From Candidatus Blautia intestinipullorum (GTDB lineage: Bacteria; Bacillota; Clostridia; Lachnospirales; Lachnospiraceae): DNA of 6,014 nucleotides. Numbering within the stretch: position 1 is the first letter of the stretch; each line of letters begins with the position of its first letter. The stretch spans positions 1-6,014 of the forward strand of contig DWVA01000262.1 in NCBI GenBank assembly GCA_019120475.1, written 5' to 3'. Below, in pieces: positions 1-5,910 of the stretch. The notes below the pieces were generated by a model. The model was not told the DNA's origin and did no database searches. It saw only the letters and a list, made by a program, of their open reading frames with translations. The translations under genes and the position numbers were made by a program.

Positions 1-23
1 CCGCTGTAATTTTATAAAAAGCA

Positions 24-1055
24 TTAACATTTTTCCGCAATTTCAAAAATAAGCCGTTCCGTATCCTCCCAGCCCAGACAGGGATCTGTAATAGAACATC
101 CGGGAACCATATGGTCGCTGATATCCTGGCGGCCTTCCAGAAGATAACTTTCGATCATAACGCCCTTTACCAGTTTTTTCAGGTCAGCATTATAATTGCG
201 GCTGTGAAGCACCTCGCTTACAATACGGATCTGTTCTTTATATTGTTTGTCAGAATTAGAATGATTTACGTCCACGACTACCGCCGGGTTTTTCAGATTC
301 CATTTGGCGTACAGTTCAGAAAGACGGCGGAGATCCTCATAATGATAATTGGGAATCGTTTGTCCGTATTTATTTACGCCGCCGCGGAGGATTGTGTGAG
401 CCAGTTCGTTTCCTGTAGTTTCCACATCGTATCCACGGTAAATAAAATGATGGGGATGCTGGGCGGCAACTACGGAGTTCAGCATTACAGACAGATCGCC
501 GCTAGTGGGATTTTTCATTCCCACAGGGATATCCATGCCGCTGGCCGTAAGGCGGTGCTGCTGATTTTCTACGGAACGTGCTCCGATTGCCTCGTAGGAA
601 AGCACATCGTCCAGGTAGCTGCGGTTTTCCGGGTAGAGCATCTCGTCAGCGGAGGAAAGTCCTGTTTCCTCCATAACACGGATGTGCAGCCTCCGGATGG
701 CGATGATTCCGGCCAGAAGATCAGGCGCTTTATCAGGCTCCGGCTGGTGGAGCATTCCTTTATATCCCTCTCCTGTGGTACGGGGCTTATTCGTATAAAC
801 TCTTGGAATGATCATTAATTTATCGGAAACCTGATCAGAAACCTTTTTCAGGCGGCTGACGTATTCGCAGACAGTATCTTCGTTATCCGCGGAACAGGGT
901 CCAACAAGAACGACAAATTTATCAGATTCGCCGGTAAAAATGCGGCGGATCTCCTGATCTCTCTGCTGTTTTGCAGCTTTCAGACTTTCGCTGAGAGGAT
1001 ACTGTGCTTTCAAAACTTCCGGTGAAGGAAGCTGGTGGTTCGTTTTCATAGACAT
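24..1055 (-). CDS. aroF: 3-deoxy-7-phosphoheptulonate (DAHP) synthase, type I (AroF/AroG/AroH family)
   Basis: This cytosolic enzyme condenses phosphoenolpyruvate with erythrose 4-phosphate, the first step of the shikimate pathway. The 343-residue product is close to the roughly 350 usual for the family. Visible motifs are GPCSADN (52-58), the PRTT substrate loop (91-94), GARSVENQQHR (158-168), PVGMKNPTSGD (177-187), DVNHSNSDK (262-270), ESYLLEG (302-308) and SITDP (321-325). By comparison with E. coli AroG, the expected metal ligands are C54, H265, E302 and D324, all present; R160 and K181 fit the PEP site. I chose the ATG at 1055 because TAAGGAGG lies 8 nt upstream. The frame stays open to an ATG at 1169, but that codon overlaps the -10 box. 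Feedback specificity is unclear: positions matching AroG Asp146, Pro150 and Ser180 read Tyr, Arg and Asp in my hand alignment. The paralogue letter in the symbol is therefore nominal. Family call is firm. Confidence 0.95.
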   Translation of the reverse strand: MSMKTNHQLPSPEVLKAQYPLSESLKAAKQQRDQEIRRIFTGESDKFVVLVGPCSADNEDTVCEYVSRLKKVSDQVSDKLMIIPRVYTNKPRTTGEGYKGMLHQPEPDKAPDLLAGIIAIRRLHIRVMEETGLSSADEMLYPENRSYLDDVLSYEAIGARSVENQQHRLTASGMDIPVGMKNPTSGDLSVMLNSVVAAQHPHHFIYRGYDVETTGNELAHTILRGGVNKYGQTIPNYHYEDLRRLSELYAKWNLKNPAVVVDVNHSNSDKQYKEQIRIVSEVLHSRNYNADLKKLVKGVMIESYLLEGRQDISDHMVPGCSITDPCLGWEDTERLIFEIAEKC

Positions 1056-1056
1056 A

Positions 1057-1147
1057 AGTGTTTCCTCCTTACAGCCCTTATTCTGGGCAATAGGTACGCT
1101 CCTGAGCGTTTCCTCCTTACAGCCCGTATTTGGGGCATATAGGTACG
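1057..1147 (-). repeat. Imperfect tandem duplication of an RBS-bearing leader module
   Basis: Two copies, about 43 and 42 nt, lie at 1147-1105 and 1098-1057 on the minus strand. They share roughly 38 of 43 aligned positions with one single-base gap. Both contain an identical 18-nt core ending in AAGGAGGAAAC (1125-1108 and 1077-1060), and each carries GCCC-7 nt-GGGC, a possible 4-bp hairpin, just before the Shine-Dalgarno. Only the second copy is followed by a start codon; at the equivalent place the first copy has CAGG. The junction forms a further inverted repeat, ACGCTC-AG-GAGCGT (1109-1096). The 3' parts are 48 nt apart, so one frame runs through both and encodes GCKEETL twice. I read this as an untranslated leader; an N-terminal extension is the alternative. 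Confidence 0.85.
1061..1071 (-). promoter_or_regulatory. Shine-Dalgarno that fixes the DAHP synthase start
   Basis: On the minus strand this reads TAAGGAGGAAA. The GGAGG core is 8 nt upstream of the ATG at 1055, and a second in-frame ATG follows two codons later at 1049. No comparable site precedes the upstream in-frame ATG at 1169. This supports a 343-residue protein rather than 381. Confidence 0.85.
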
Positions 1148-1167
1148 TTTGCGTTTCTACGTTTTGC

Positions 1168-1196
1168 ATTATAGCATGTTATTTATGAAATTTCTA
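1168..1196 (-). promoter_or_regulatory. Promoter for DAHP synthase, extended -10
   Basis: On the minus strand TATAAT (1173-1168) is preceded by TGC, giving the extended -10 form TGCTATAAT. A weak -35, TAGAAA (1196-1191), lies 17 nt upstream and overlaps the last codons of the carboxypeptidase gene. Predicted transcription starts near 1161, leaving a leader of about 106 nt that contains both repeat copies. This suggests that the gene can be expressed independently of the upstream genes. Confidence 0.7.
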
Positions 1197-1749
1197 CAGG
1201 ATTCTCCATGGCGTGGTATTCTTCCAGAGTCAGGCCTGTCATGGATAGATAGGAGGCCAGAGGTTTGGTCACATAGCGGATATGCCAGGGTTCGTAGGGA
1301 ATTCCTGTAATCTGTTCTTTGTTTTTGGGGTAACGCAGGATAAAACCATAAAGCGGAGCATGGGCGGCCAGCCAGATTCCTTCTTTTGTGTCCGCAAAAG
1401 CTTCTGTCAGTTCCATGCGGGCAGCAGGACAGGAAAGATCCAGGGCAAGGCCGCTTTGATGTTCGCTGGTTCCCGGCGGAGCCACATAGGAAACAGCGGA
1501 GCGGCTTTCTTCATAAAGTTCCGCCTGCCGTTTATAAGAACGATATCCGGAAATACAATAAAGATTCAATCCCTCGCGCCGGCTGCGGGCAATCAGTTCC
1601 AGAACAGCGTAAGCTGTCTTTTCTTCAAGAAGCCGTTTCTGTTCTCCGGGCAGAGCGTCGAAAGGAAGACCGATGTCTGTAAGGTTATCAGGAATATAAT
1701 TTTCAGGAAGCGGATGCTCCCTGTTGATCAGCCGGAAATATTTGTCCAT
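1183..1749 (-). CDS. M15 family (VanY-type) D-alanyl-D-alanine carboxypeptidase
   Basis: This is a zinc peptidase of the VanY/LAS group, which removes the terminal D-Ala from peptidoglycan stem peptides. In the 188-residue product, SGYRSYKRQ (67-75) is the family's substrate-side motif. SEHQSGLALD (95-104) supplies zinc ligands H97 and D104, and EPWHIRYV (153-160) supplies the catalytic Glu E153 and third zinc ligand H156, so the active site looks complete. The protein begins MDKYFRLINR with no signal peptide, lipobox or membrane segment, whereas many relatives are secreted or membrane-anchored. It may act on cytosolic muropeptides or be exported another way (inference). The start at 1749 has a GAGGGGGG Shine-Dalgarno, part of a terminator-like hairpin. 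It follows pncB by 82 nt on the same strand, with no clear promoter of its own. An LD-carboxypeptidase-like specificity is possible. There is no van resistance context, so vanY is not assigned. Confidence 0.88.
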   Translation of the reverse strand: MDKYFRLINREHPLPENYIPDNLTDIGLPFDALPGEQKRLLEEKTAYAVLELIARSRREGLNLYCISGYRSYKRQAELYEESRSAVSYVAPPGTSEHQSGLALDLSCPAARMELTEAFADTKEGIWLAAHAPLYGFILRYPKNKEQITGIPYEPWHIRYVTKPLASYLSMTGLTLEEYHAMENPVEIS

Positions 1750-1792
1750 AAAAATCCCCCCTCACCTTCTATGATATGAAGGACAGGGGGGA
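1750..1792 (-). terminator. Terminator-like hairpin overlapping the carboxypeptidase Shine-Dalgarno
   Basis: On the minus strand an 8-bp outer stem (TCCCCCCT with AGGGGGGA), a 2x2 internal loop, a 5-bp inner stem (CCTTC with GAAGG) and an 8-nt loop are followed at once by TTTTT (1754-1750) and then the ATG at 1749. This has the form of an intrinsic terminator for pncB, which ends 40 nt upstream at 1832. The 3' arm is also the Shine-Dalgarno of the next gene. Formation of the hairpin would therefore both terminate transcripts and hide the ribosome site. The short U-tract may allow read-through. Confidence 0.65.
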
Positions 1793-1831
1793 GATATGAG
1801 CTTTTCTACAGTTTATCCGTATAAATCCGAT

Positions 1832-3295
1832 TTAATCGAGAGTTTTGGAGCTCATCTCTTCCAGCAGGTTTTTCTTCAGATCGTATAATTGCTGGGAGAG
1901 ATCCACATAAACTTTCTGCGGATTCACAAGACGGCGGGATTCATCCCAGAGAGTATTCTGTTCCTTTTGACAGTATTCCCGAAGCTCCATCACCTCCGGA
2001 GAGGTATAAACACGTTTGCCCTGACGGATAACGGGGATCAGAAGCTCTCTGAGCTCGTAAGTGCCGCCCAGCACTTTTGTCTTTTTCCAGGTATCTACAG
2101 GGTCGAAGATGATCATGGTTTCTTCAGGATCAAAATGTTCGTTTGCCAGACAGATCAGATCCGCCTTGATCTTGCCTGTGGTCTTGCTGTAAATACGATA
2201 AATCGTCTTGTCGCCGGGATTGGTGACTTTTTCCGTATTTTCGGAAAGTTTGATCTTGGGAGTAAAGGTGCTGCTTCCGGCGTCTTTGACAGCCGCCAGC
2301 TTATAGACTCCGCCAAAGGCAGGATTATCTTTGCTGGTGATCAGATTTGTGCCTACGCCCCAGGAATTGATCTTTGCGTCCTGAGTCTTCAGACTGTCGA
2401 TCAGGTATTCGTCCAGGTCGCTGGAGGCGGAAATAATGGCGTCATCAAATCCGGCTGCGGCCAGCATCTTATAAGCTTCCTTGGAAAGATAAGCCAAATC
2501 TCCGCTGTCGATGCGGATTCCGTATTTTGTAAGCTTTACGCCTTCCTCCCGCATTTCCTCAAAGACACGGATGGCATTGGGAACGCCGGATTTCAGAACA
2601 TCATAGGTGTCCACCAGGAGAGTGCAGGAGTTGGGATACATTTTTGCGTATGTCTTAAAGGCGGTGTATTCGTCAGGAAAGCTCATGATCCAACTGTGAG
2701 CATGCGTGCCAAGTACAGGCATGTCAAACATCTGTCCTGCAAGCACGTTGGAGGTTCCCACACATCCTGCGATCACAGCGGCTCTCGCGCCGTAAATGCC
2801 TGCGTCGGGACCCTGGGCTCTTCTTAAACCAAATTCCATAACGCCGTCTCCCCGGGCTGCGTAGCAGACTCTGGCGGCTTTTGTGGCGATAAGGCTCTGA
2901 TGGTTGATGATATTGAGAATAGCGGTTTCCACAAGCTGAGCTTCCATAATGGGAGCGATGACTTTTACAATAGGCTCCCGGGGAAATACGACGGTTCCCT
3001 CCGGAATAGCGTAGATATCCCCTGTAAACCGGAAAGTGCTTAAATAGTCGAGGAAGTCTTCCTGAAAAATATGGAGACCTCTCAGATATTCGATATCTTC
3101 TTCTGAAAAATGGAGATTCTCTATATATTCGATCATCTGTTCCAGACCGGCTGTAATAGCAAAGCTTCCCCCGCAGGGATTGGTACGGTAAAACATATCA
3201 AATATGACGGTCTGATTGGTAGGATTTTTGAAATAACCCTGCATCATGGTCAGTTCGTAAAAATCGGTGAGCAGGGTCAGATTATTTGCTCTCAT
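1832..3295 (-). CDS. pncB: Nicotinate phosphoribosyltransferase
   Basis: This cytosolic enzyme joins nicotinate and PRPP, with ATP hydrolysis, to form nicotinate mononucleotide for NAD salvage (Preiss-Handler pathway). The 487-residue product matches the longer Gram-positive form rather than the roughly 400-residue enterobacterial one. The N-terminal domain begins with LLTDFYELTMMQGY (8-21). The barrel contains EFGLRRAQGPDA (154-165) and GTHAHSW (196-202), where H200 fits the phosphorylated catalytic His. It continues with RIDSGDL (261-267) and GVGTNLITS (313-321). A C-terminal NAPRTase extension follows from about 375. The ATG at 3295 has AAGGAG 7 nt upstream. The frame stays open to an ATG at 3388, but the extra 31 residues are basic, unlike the family, and that codon lies in the -35 box. 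It has its own promoter, diverges from cfa, and precedes the carboxypeptidase gene. Confidence 0.96.
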   Translation of the reverse strand: MRANNLTLLTDFYELTMMQGYFKNPTNQTVIFDMFYRTNPCGGSFAITAGLEQMIEYIENLHFSEEDIEYLRGLHIFQEDFLDYLSTFRFTGDIYAIPEGTVVFPREPIVKVIAPIMEAQLVETAILNIINHQSLIATKAARVCYAARGDGVMEFGLRRAQGPDAGIYGARAAVIAGCVGTSNVLAGQMFDMPVLGTHAHSWIMSFPDEYTAFKTYAKMYPNSCTLLVDTYDVLKSGVPNAIRVFEEMREEGVKLTKYGIRIDSGDLAYLSKEAYKMLAAAGFDDAIISASSDLDEYLIDSLKTQDAKINSWGVGTNLITSKDNPAFGGVYKLAAVKDAGSSTFTPKIKLSENTEKVTNPGDKTIYRIYSKTTGKIKADLICLANEHFDPEETMIIFDPVDTWKKTKVLGGTYELRELLIPVIRQGKRVYTSPEVMELREYCQKEQNTLWDESRRLVNPQKVYVDLSQQLYDLKKNLLEEMSSKTLD

Positions 3296-3302
3296 GCTGG
3301 TT

Positions 3303-3308
3303 CTCCTT
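3303..3308 (-). promoter_or_regulatory. Shine-Dalgarno that fixes the pncB start
   Basis: AAGGAG on the minus strand lies 7 nt upstream of the ATG at 3295, whose product opens with the family-typical N terminus (LTLLTDFYELTMM). No such site precedes the upstream in-frame ATG at 3388. Confidence 0.85.
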
Positions 3309-3317
3309 CTTTTTGGG

Positions 3318-3332
3318 GCGGAAATATTCCGC
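3318..3332. repeat. Perfect inverted repeat in the pncB leader, candidate operator or RNA hairpin
   Basis: GCGGAA-ATA-TTCCGC is a perfect 6-bp inverted repeat with a 3-nt centre. It lies between the predicted pncB transcription start (about 3353) and the Shine-Dalgarno (3308-3303), ending about 10 nt before it. The location suits a repressor site or a small mRNA 5' stem. I do not recognise it as a binding site of a known NAD-metabolism regulator. Confidence 0.6.
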
Positions 3333-3359
3333 AGGTCGTTACGAAAATTTAATAAACAA

Positions 3360-3388
3360 ATTATAGTATAAAAAAACCGGCGTTTCAA
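3360..3388 (-). promoter_or_regulatory. Sigma-A promoter for pncB
   Basis: On the minus strand TTGAAA (3388-3383) and TATAAT (3365-3360) are separated by 17 nt: a perfect -10 and a 5-of-6 match to TTGACA. Predicted transcription starts near 3353, leaving a leader of about 58 nt that contains the inverted repeat at 3318-3332. Confidence 0.85.
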
Positions 3389-3453
3389 TAAATCTTTGTA
3401 AAAAAGGACAATTCATGTCTGAAATATTTTATTATACATGTTGAGAATGCAGT

Positions 3454-3483
3454 TTGACATAAAAAAAGAAACAGGTATATAAT
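3454..3483 (+). promoter_or_regulatory. Consensus sigma-A promoter for cfa (and probably trpS)
   Basis: TTGACA (3454-3459) and TATAAT (3478-3483) both match consensus exactly, with an 18-nt spacer rich in A. Transcription should start near 3490, giving a leader of about 79 nt before the cfa ATG. The -35 is about 65 bp from the -35 of the divergent pncB promoter. This is the strongest-looking promoter ahead of the cfa-trpS pair. I see no stationary-phase or stress-type promoter here. Confidence 0.85.
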
Positions 3484-3568
3484 ATTTTTGTTTTATTGTC
3501 AAAGCTTTAAGCACAGGCCTGGATTGTGACCTATGATCGACGCTTGATATGAAAGGAATGGTGAAGAA

Positions 3569-4732
3569 ATGATAGTAGAACAGGGAATGATTTCTTTTTT
3601 GAAGAAATTCGATGAACATCCTTTTCTGATCAAATGCAAAGGAAAGGAGTACAAGGTTGGAGAGGGAGATCCGGTATTTACCATTAAGATCAATAAGGAG
3701 ATTCCTCTGAAGGCACTTATGACAAGCACCTCTATCGCACTGGGGGAAGCTTATATGGACGGAGACCTGGAAGTAGAAGGGGATCTTTATCATGCCCTTG
3801 ACAATTTCCTGGGACAGATGGGAAAATTTTCCACAGATCAGAAGGCTTTAAAGAAGCTGATCTTTACGCCTTCGTCCAAAAAAAATCAGAAAAAAGAAGT
3901 AAGAAGCCATTATGACATCGGAAATGACTTTTACCGTCTTTGGCTGGACGATACGCTGAGTTATTCCTGCGGATACTTCATGCATGAGGACGACACACTG
4001 TATCAGGCCCAGGTAAACAAAGTGGACTACATTTTAAAGAAGCTCTATCTGAAAGAGGGAATGACACTTCTGGATATCGGATGCGGATGGGGATTCCTTC
4101 TGATCGAGGCTGCGAAAAAGTATAAGGTTCACGGAACAGGAATCACGCTCAGCGAGGAGCAGTACAGAGAATGTCAGAGACGTATTGAAGAAGAGAAGCT
4201 GCAGGATTATGTAACAGTAAAGCTGATGGATTACCGTGACCTTCCTCAATATGGAGAGAAGTTTGACAGGGTGGTAAGCGTTGGCATGGTCGAACATGTG
4301 GGAAGAGATAATTATAAGCTTTTCCTGGACTGTGTAAACGAGTCTCTGAAGCCGGGCGGACTGTTCCTTCTGCATTTTATCAGCGCTCTGAAAGAGCATC
4401 CGGGAGACGCATGGATCAAGAAATATATTTTCCCGGGCGGCACAGTGCCGAGCCTGAGGGAAATGATGGCAGCTATGGCTGAGGATAATTTCCATACGAT
4501 GGATGTGGAAAATCTTCGTCTCCACTATAATCGTACGCTCCGGTGCTGGAGAAAGAATTATCTGGAACATCTGGATGAAGTAAGAGAAATGTTTGACGAA
4601 AGATTTGTCCGTATGTGGGATCTCTATCTGGCAGCCTGCGCGGCCACTTTCCATAACGGAATCATTGATCTTCATCAGATATTGATGACAAAAGGGATAA
4701 ATAACGATCTGCCGATGACAAGGTGGTATTGA
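3569..4732 (+). CDS. cfa: Cyclopropane-fatty-acyl-phospholipid synthase
   Basis: This SAM-dependent methyltransferase adds a methylene bridge across double bonds of unsaturated acyl chains in membrane phospholipids, a modification linked to acid and stress tolerance. It is soluble but acts at the membrane face. The 387 residues match the E. coli length (about 382). An N-terminal lipid-binding region (about 1-100) precedes the methyltransferase core, whose SAM site is LLDIGCGWGF (167-176). C134, E242 (in VEHVG), H269, I271 and Y320 line up with the five bicarbonate-contacting residues of E. coli Cfa, so the active site appears intact. FPGGTVPS (288-295) and YNRTLRCW (320-327) are further family signatures. 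The start at 3569 has AAGGA 11 nt upstream and GGTG closer in; spacing is not ideal, but the next Met is already at residue 7. trpS follows after 28 nt. Confidence 0.95.
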   Translation: MIVEQGMISFLKKFDEHPFLIKCKGKEYKVGEGDPVFTIKINKEIPLKALMTSTSIALGEAYMDGDLEVEGDLYHALDNFLGQMGKFSTDQKALKKLIFTPSSKKNQKKEVRSHYDIGNDFYRLWLDDTLSYSCGYFMHEDDTLYQAQVNKVDYILKKLYLKEGMTLLDIGCGWGFLLIEAAKKYKVHGTGITLSEEQYRECQRRIEEEKLQDYVTVKLMDYRDLPQYGEKFDRVVSVGMVEHVGRDNYKLFLDCVNESLKPGGLFLLHFISALKEHPGDAWIKKYIFPGGTVPSLREMMAAMAEDNFHTMDVENLRLHYNRTLRCWRKNYLEHLDEVREMFDERFVRMWDLYLAACAATFHNGIIDLHQILMTKGINNDLPMTRWY

Positions 4733-4760
4733 TCTTAGAAAATTACAGGGGGATCAGAAG

Positions 4761-5822
4761 ATGAAAAAGGTGATACTGACAGGGGACCGTCCTACAGGAC
4801 ATCTTCATGTAGGGCATTATGCGGGTTCTTTAAAAGAGCGTGTCAGACTTCAGAATGAAGGAAACTACGATGATATTTATATTATGATCGCTGACGCCCA
4901 GGCGCTTACAGACAATGCGGAGCATCCGGAAAAAGTGCGCCAGAATATTCTTCAGGTAGCTTTGGATTATCTGGCCTGCGGGCTGGAGCCTGAAAAATCG
5001 ACAATTTTTATTCAATCTATGGTTCCGGAGCTGACAGAACTGACCTTTTATTATATGAATCTTGTGACGGTTTCCAGAGTACAGAGAAACCCCACTGTGA
5101 AAGCAGAAATCCAGATGCGGAATTTTGAGGCCAGTATCCCTGTGGGATTCTTCTGTTATCCCATCAGCCAGGCGGCGGATATCACAGCCTTCCGCGCCAC
5201 TGAGGTGCCTGTAGGGGAAGATCAGGCGCCGATGCTGGAGCAGTGCAGGGAAATTGTCCATAAGTTCAATGCCGTTTACGGCGAAACACTGACAGAACCG
5301 AAGATTGTTCTGCCAAAAAATGAAGCCTGCCTTCGTCTTCCGGGAATCGACGGCAAAGCGAAAATGAGCAAATCGCTTGGAAACTGTATCTATCTTTCCG
5401 ACAGTGAAGAGGAAGTCCGAAAAAAAGTAATGTCTATGTTTACAGATCCCAACCATCTCAGAATCCAGGATCCGGGACGGGTGGAAGGAAATCCGGTATT
5501 TATTTATCTGGAGGCTTTTTCGCGGCCGGAATATTTCGCGGAATTTCTTCCGGAATACAGCGGACTGGAAGAACTGGAGGAGCATTACCGCAAAGGCGGA
5601 TTGGGAGATGTAAAAGTTAAGAAATTTCTTAATAATGTTATGCAGGCAGAGCTGAGCCCTATCCGGCAGAAGAGGAGTATGTGGGAGCAGCGCCTTCCGG
5701 AACTCTGCGAGATTTTGAAGGCCGGAACAGAAAAAGCCAGGGCAGCGGCGGCAGAAACACTTCATGATGTACGTCACGCTATGAGGATTGATTATTTTGA
5801 AAATGATAATCTGCTGAAATAA
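4761..5822 (+). CDS. trpS: Tryptophanyl-tRNA synthetase
   Basis: This class I synthetase activates tryptophan with ATP and charges tRNA-Trp in the cytosol. The 353-residue product has the Rossmann-fold HIGH motif as HVGH (16-19) within TGDRPTGHLHVGHY, and the second ATP motif KMSKS (201-205) within GIDGKAKMSKSLGN. IADAQALTDN (43-52) and PVGEDQAPMLEQ (150-161) are further conserved family blocks. The length is near the usual 330-350, and nothing is missing. The ATG at 4761 has AGGGGGA 7 nt upstream. The gene begins 28 nt after cfa, with no terminator or clear promoter in the gap, so co-transcription from the cfa promoter is likely. That gap is far too short for a T-box leader, so tryptophan-starvation control of the T-box kind is not visible here. 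An internal promoter inside cfa cannot be ruled out. Confidence 0.97.
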   Translation: MKKVILTGDRPTGHLHVGHYAGSLKERVRLQNEGNYDDIYIMIADAQALTDNAEHPEKVRQNILQVALDYLACGLEPEKSTIFIQSMVPELTELTFYYMNLVTVSRVQRNPTVKAEIQMRNFEASIPVGFFCYPISQAADITAFRATEVPVGEDQAPMLEQCREIVHKFNAVYGETLTEPKIVLPKNEACLRLPGIDGKAKMSKSLGNCIYLSDSEEEVRKKVMSMFTDPNHLRIQDPGRVEGNPVFIYLEAFSRPEYFAEFLPEYSGLEELEEHYRKGGLGDVKVKKFLNNVMQAELSPIRQKRSMWEQRLPELCEILKAGTEKARAAAAETLHDVRHAMRIDYFENDNLLK

Positions 5823-5826
5823 AATT

Positions 5827-5863
5827 TTCGGGAAGAGGGAGGAAATCTCCCTCCCTTCCTGAA
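5827..5863 (+). terminator. Long stem-loop after trpS, weak terminator candidate
   Basis: TTCGGGAAG and AGGGAG pair with CTCCCT and CTTCCTGAA across a 5-nt GAAAT loop, giving about 15 bp (one G-U) with a 2-nt CC bulge. It starts 4 nt after the trpS stop. What follows is A-rich, with no U-tract, so it is not a textbook intrinsic terminator on the plus strand. It may instead protect the mRNA 3' end or terminate with a factor. Confidence 0.5.
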
Positions 5864-5869
5864 CCGGAT

Positions 5870-5907
5870 AAAAAAGATGACAAAAAAATAAAAAAAATTG
5901 AAAAAAA
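5870..5907 (+). promoter_or_regulatory. A-tract array upstream of the tRNA promoter (UP-element-like)
   Basis: Runs of 6, 7, 8 and 7 A lie at 5870-5875, 5882-5888, 5890-5897 and 5901-5907. Their centres are about 9-12 bp apart, close to the helical repeat, and the last run ends 3 bp before the -35. Such tracts bend DNA and can bind the RNA polymerase alpha C-terminal domain. The function here is inferred from position. Confidence 0.5.
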
Positions 5908-5910
5908 GGC

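Noticed and set aside
111..818. Long plus-strand open frame (235 codons) opposite the DAHP synthase gene
   Set aside because: It is antisense to a strongly supported enzyme gene, has no Shine-Dalgarno and no recognisable domain.
1282..1779. Plus-strand open frames opposite the M15 carboxypeptidase
   Set aside because: They are shadows of a gene with intact catalytic motifs; compositions are low in recognisable features and no ribosome site is seen.
1889..2827. 312-codon plus-strand open frame opposite pncB
   Set aside because: It lies wholly within pncB on the other strand and shows no domain; its length follows from the codon bias of the real gene.
3431..3436. Second minus-strand TATAAT as a distal pncB promoter
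   Set aside because: The hexamer at the expected -35 position (TGTCAA) does not resemble consensus, and a much better promoter lies closer to the gene.
3414..3440. CATGT and ACATG inverted pair in the pncB-cfa spacer as an operator
   Set aside because: Only 5 bp per arm with a 17-nt spacing in AT-rich sequence; too weak to support.
3499..3530. GTCA and TGAC with CAGGCCTG between as a structured leader or riboswitch before cfa
   Set aside because: Pairings are short and the leader of about 79 nt shows no known riboswitch core.
3549..3572. Seven-codon frame (MKGMVKK) whose TGA overlaps the cfa ATG
   Set aside because: It looks like a coupled leader peptide, but no Shine-Dalgarno precedes it and such a short frame is likely by chance; it merely contains the cfa ribosome site.
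3413..3793. Minus-strand open frames (126 and 76 codons) across the cfa promoter and start
   Set aside because: They cover a consensus plus-strand promoter and the start of cfa and have no ribosome site.
4830..5777. 315-codon minus-strand open frame opposite trpS
   Set aside because: It is antisense to an unambiguous synthetase gene with both signature motifs and has no support of its own.
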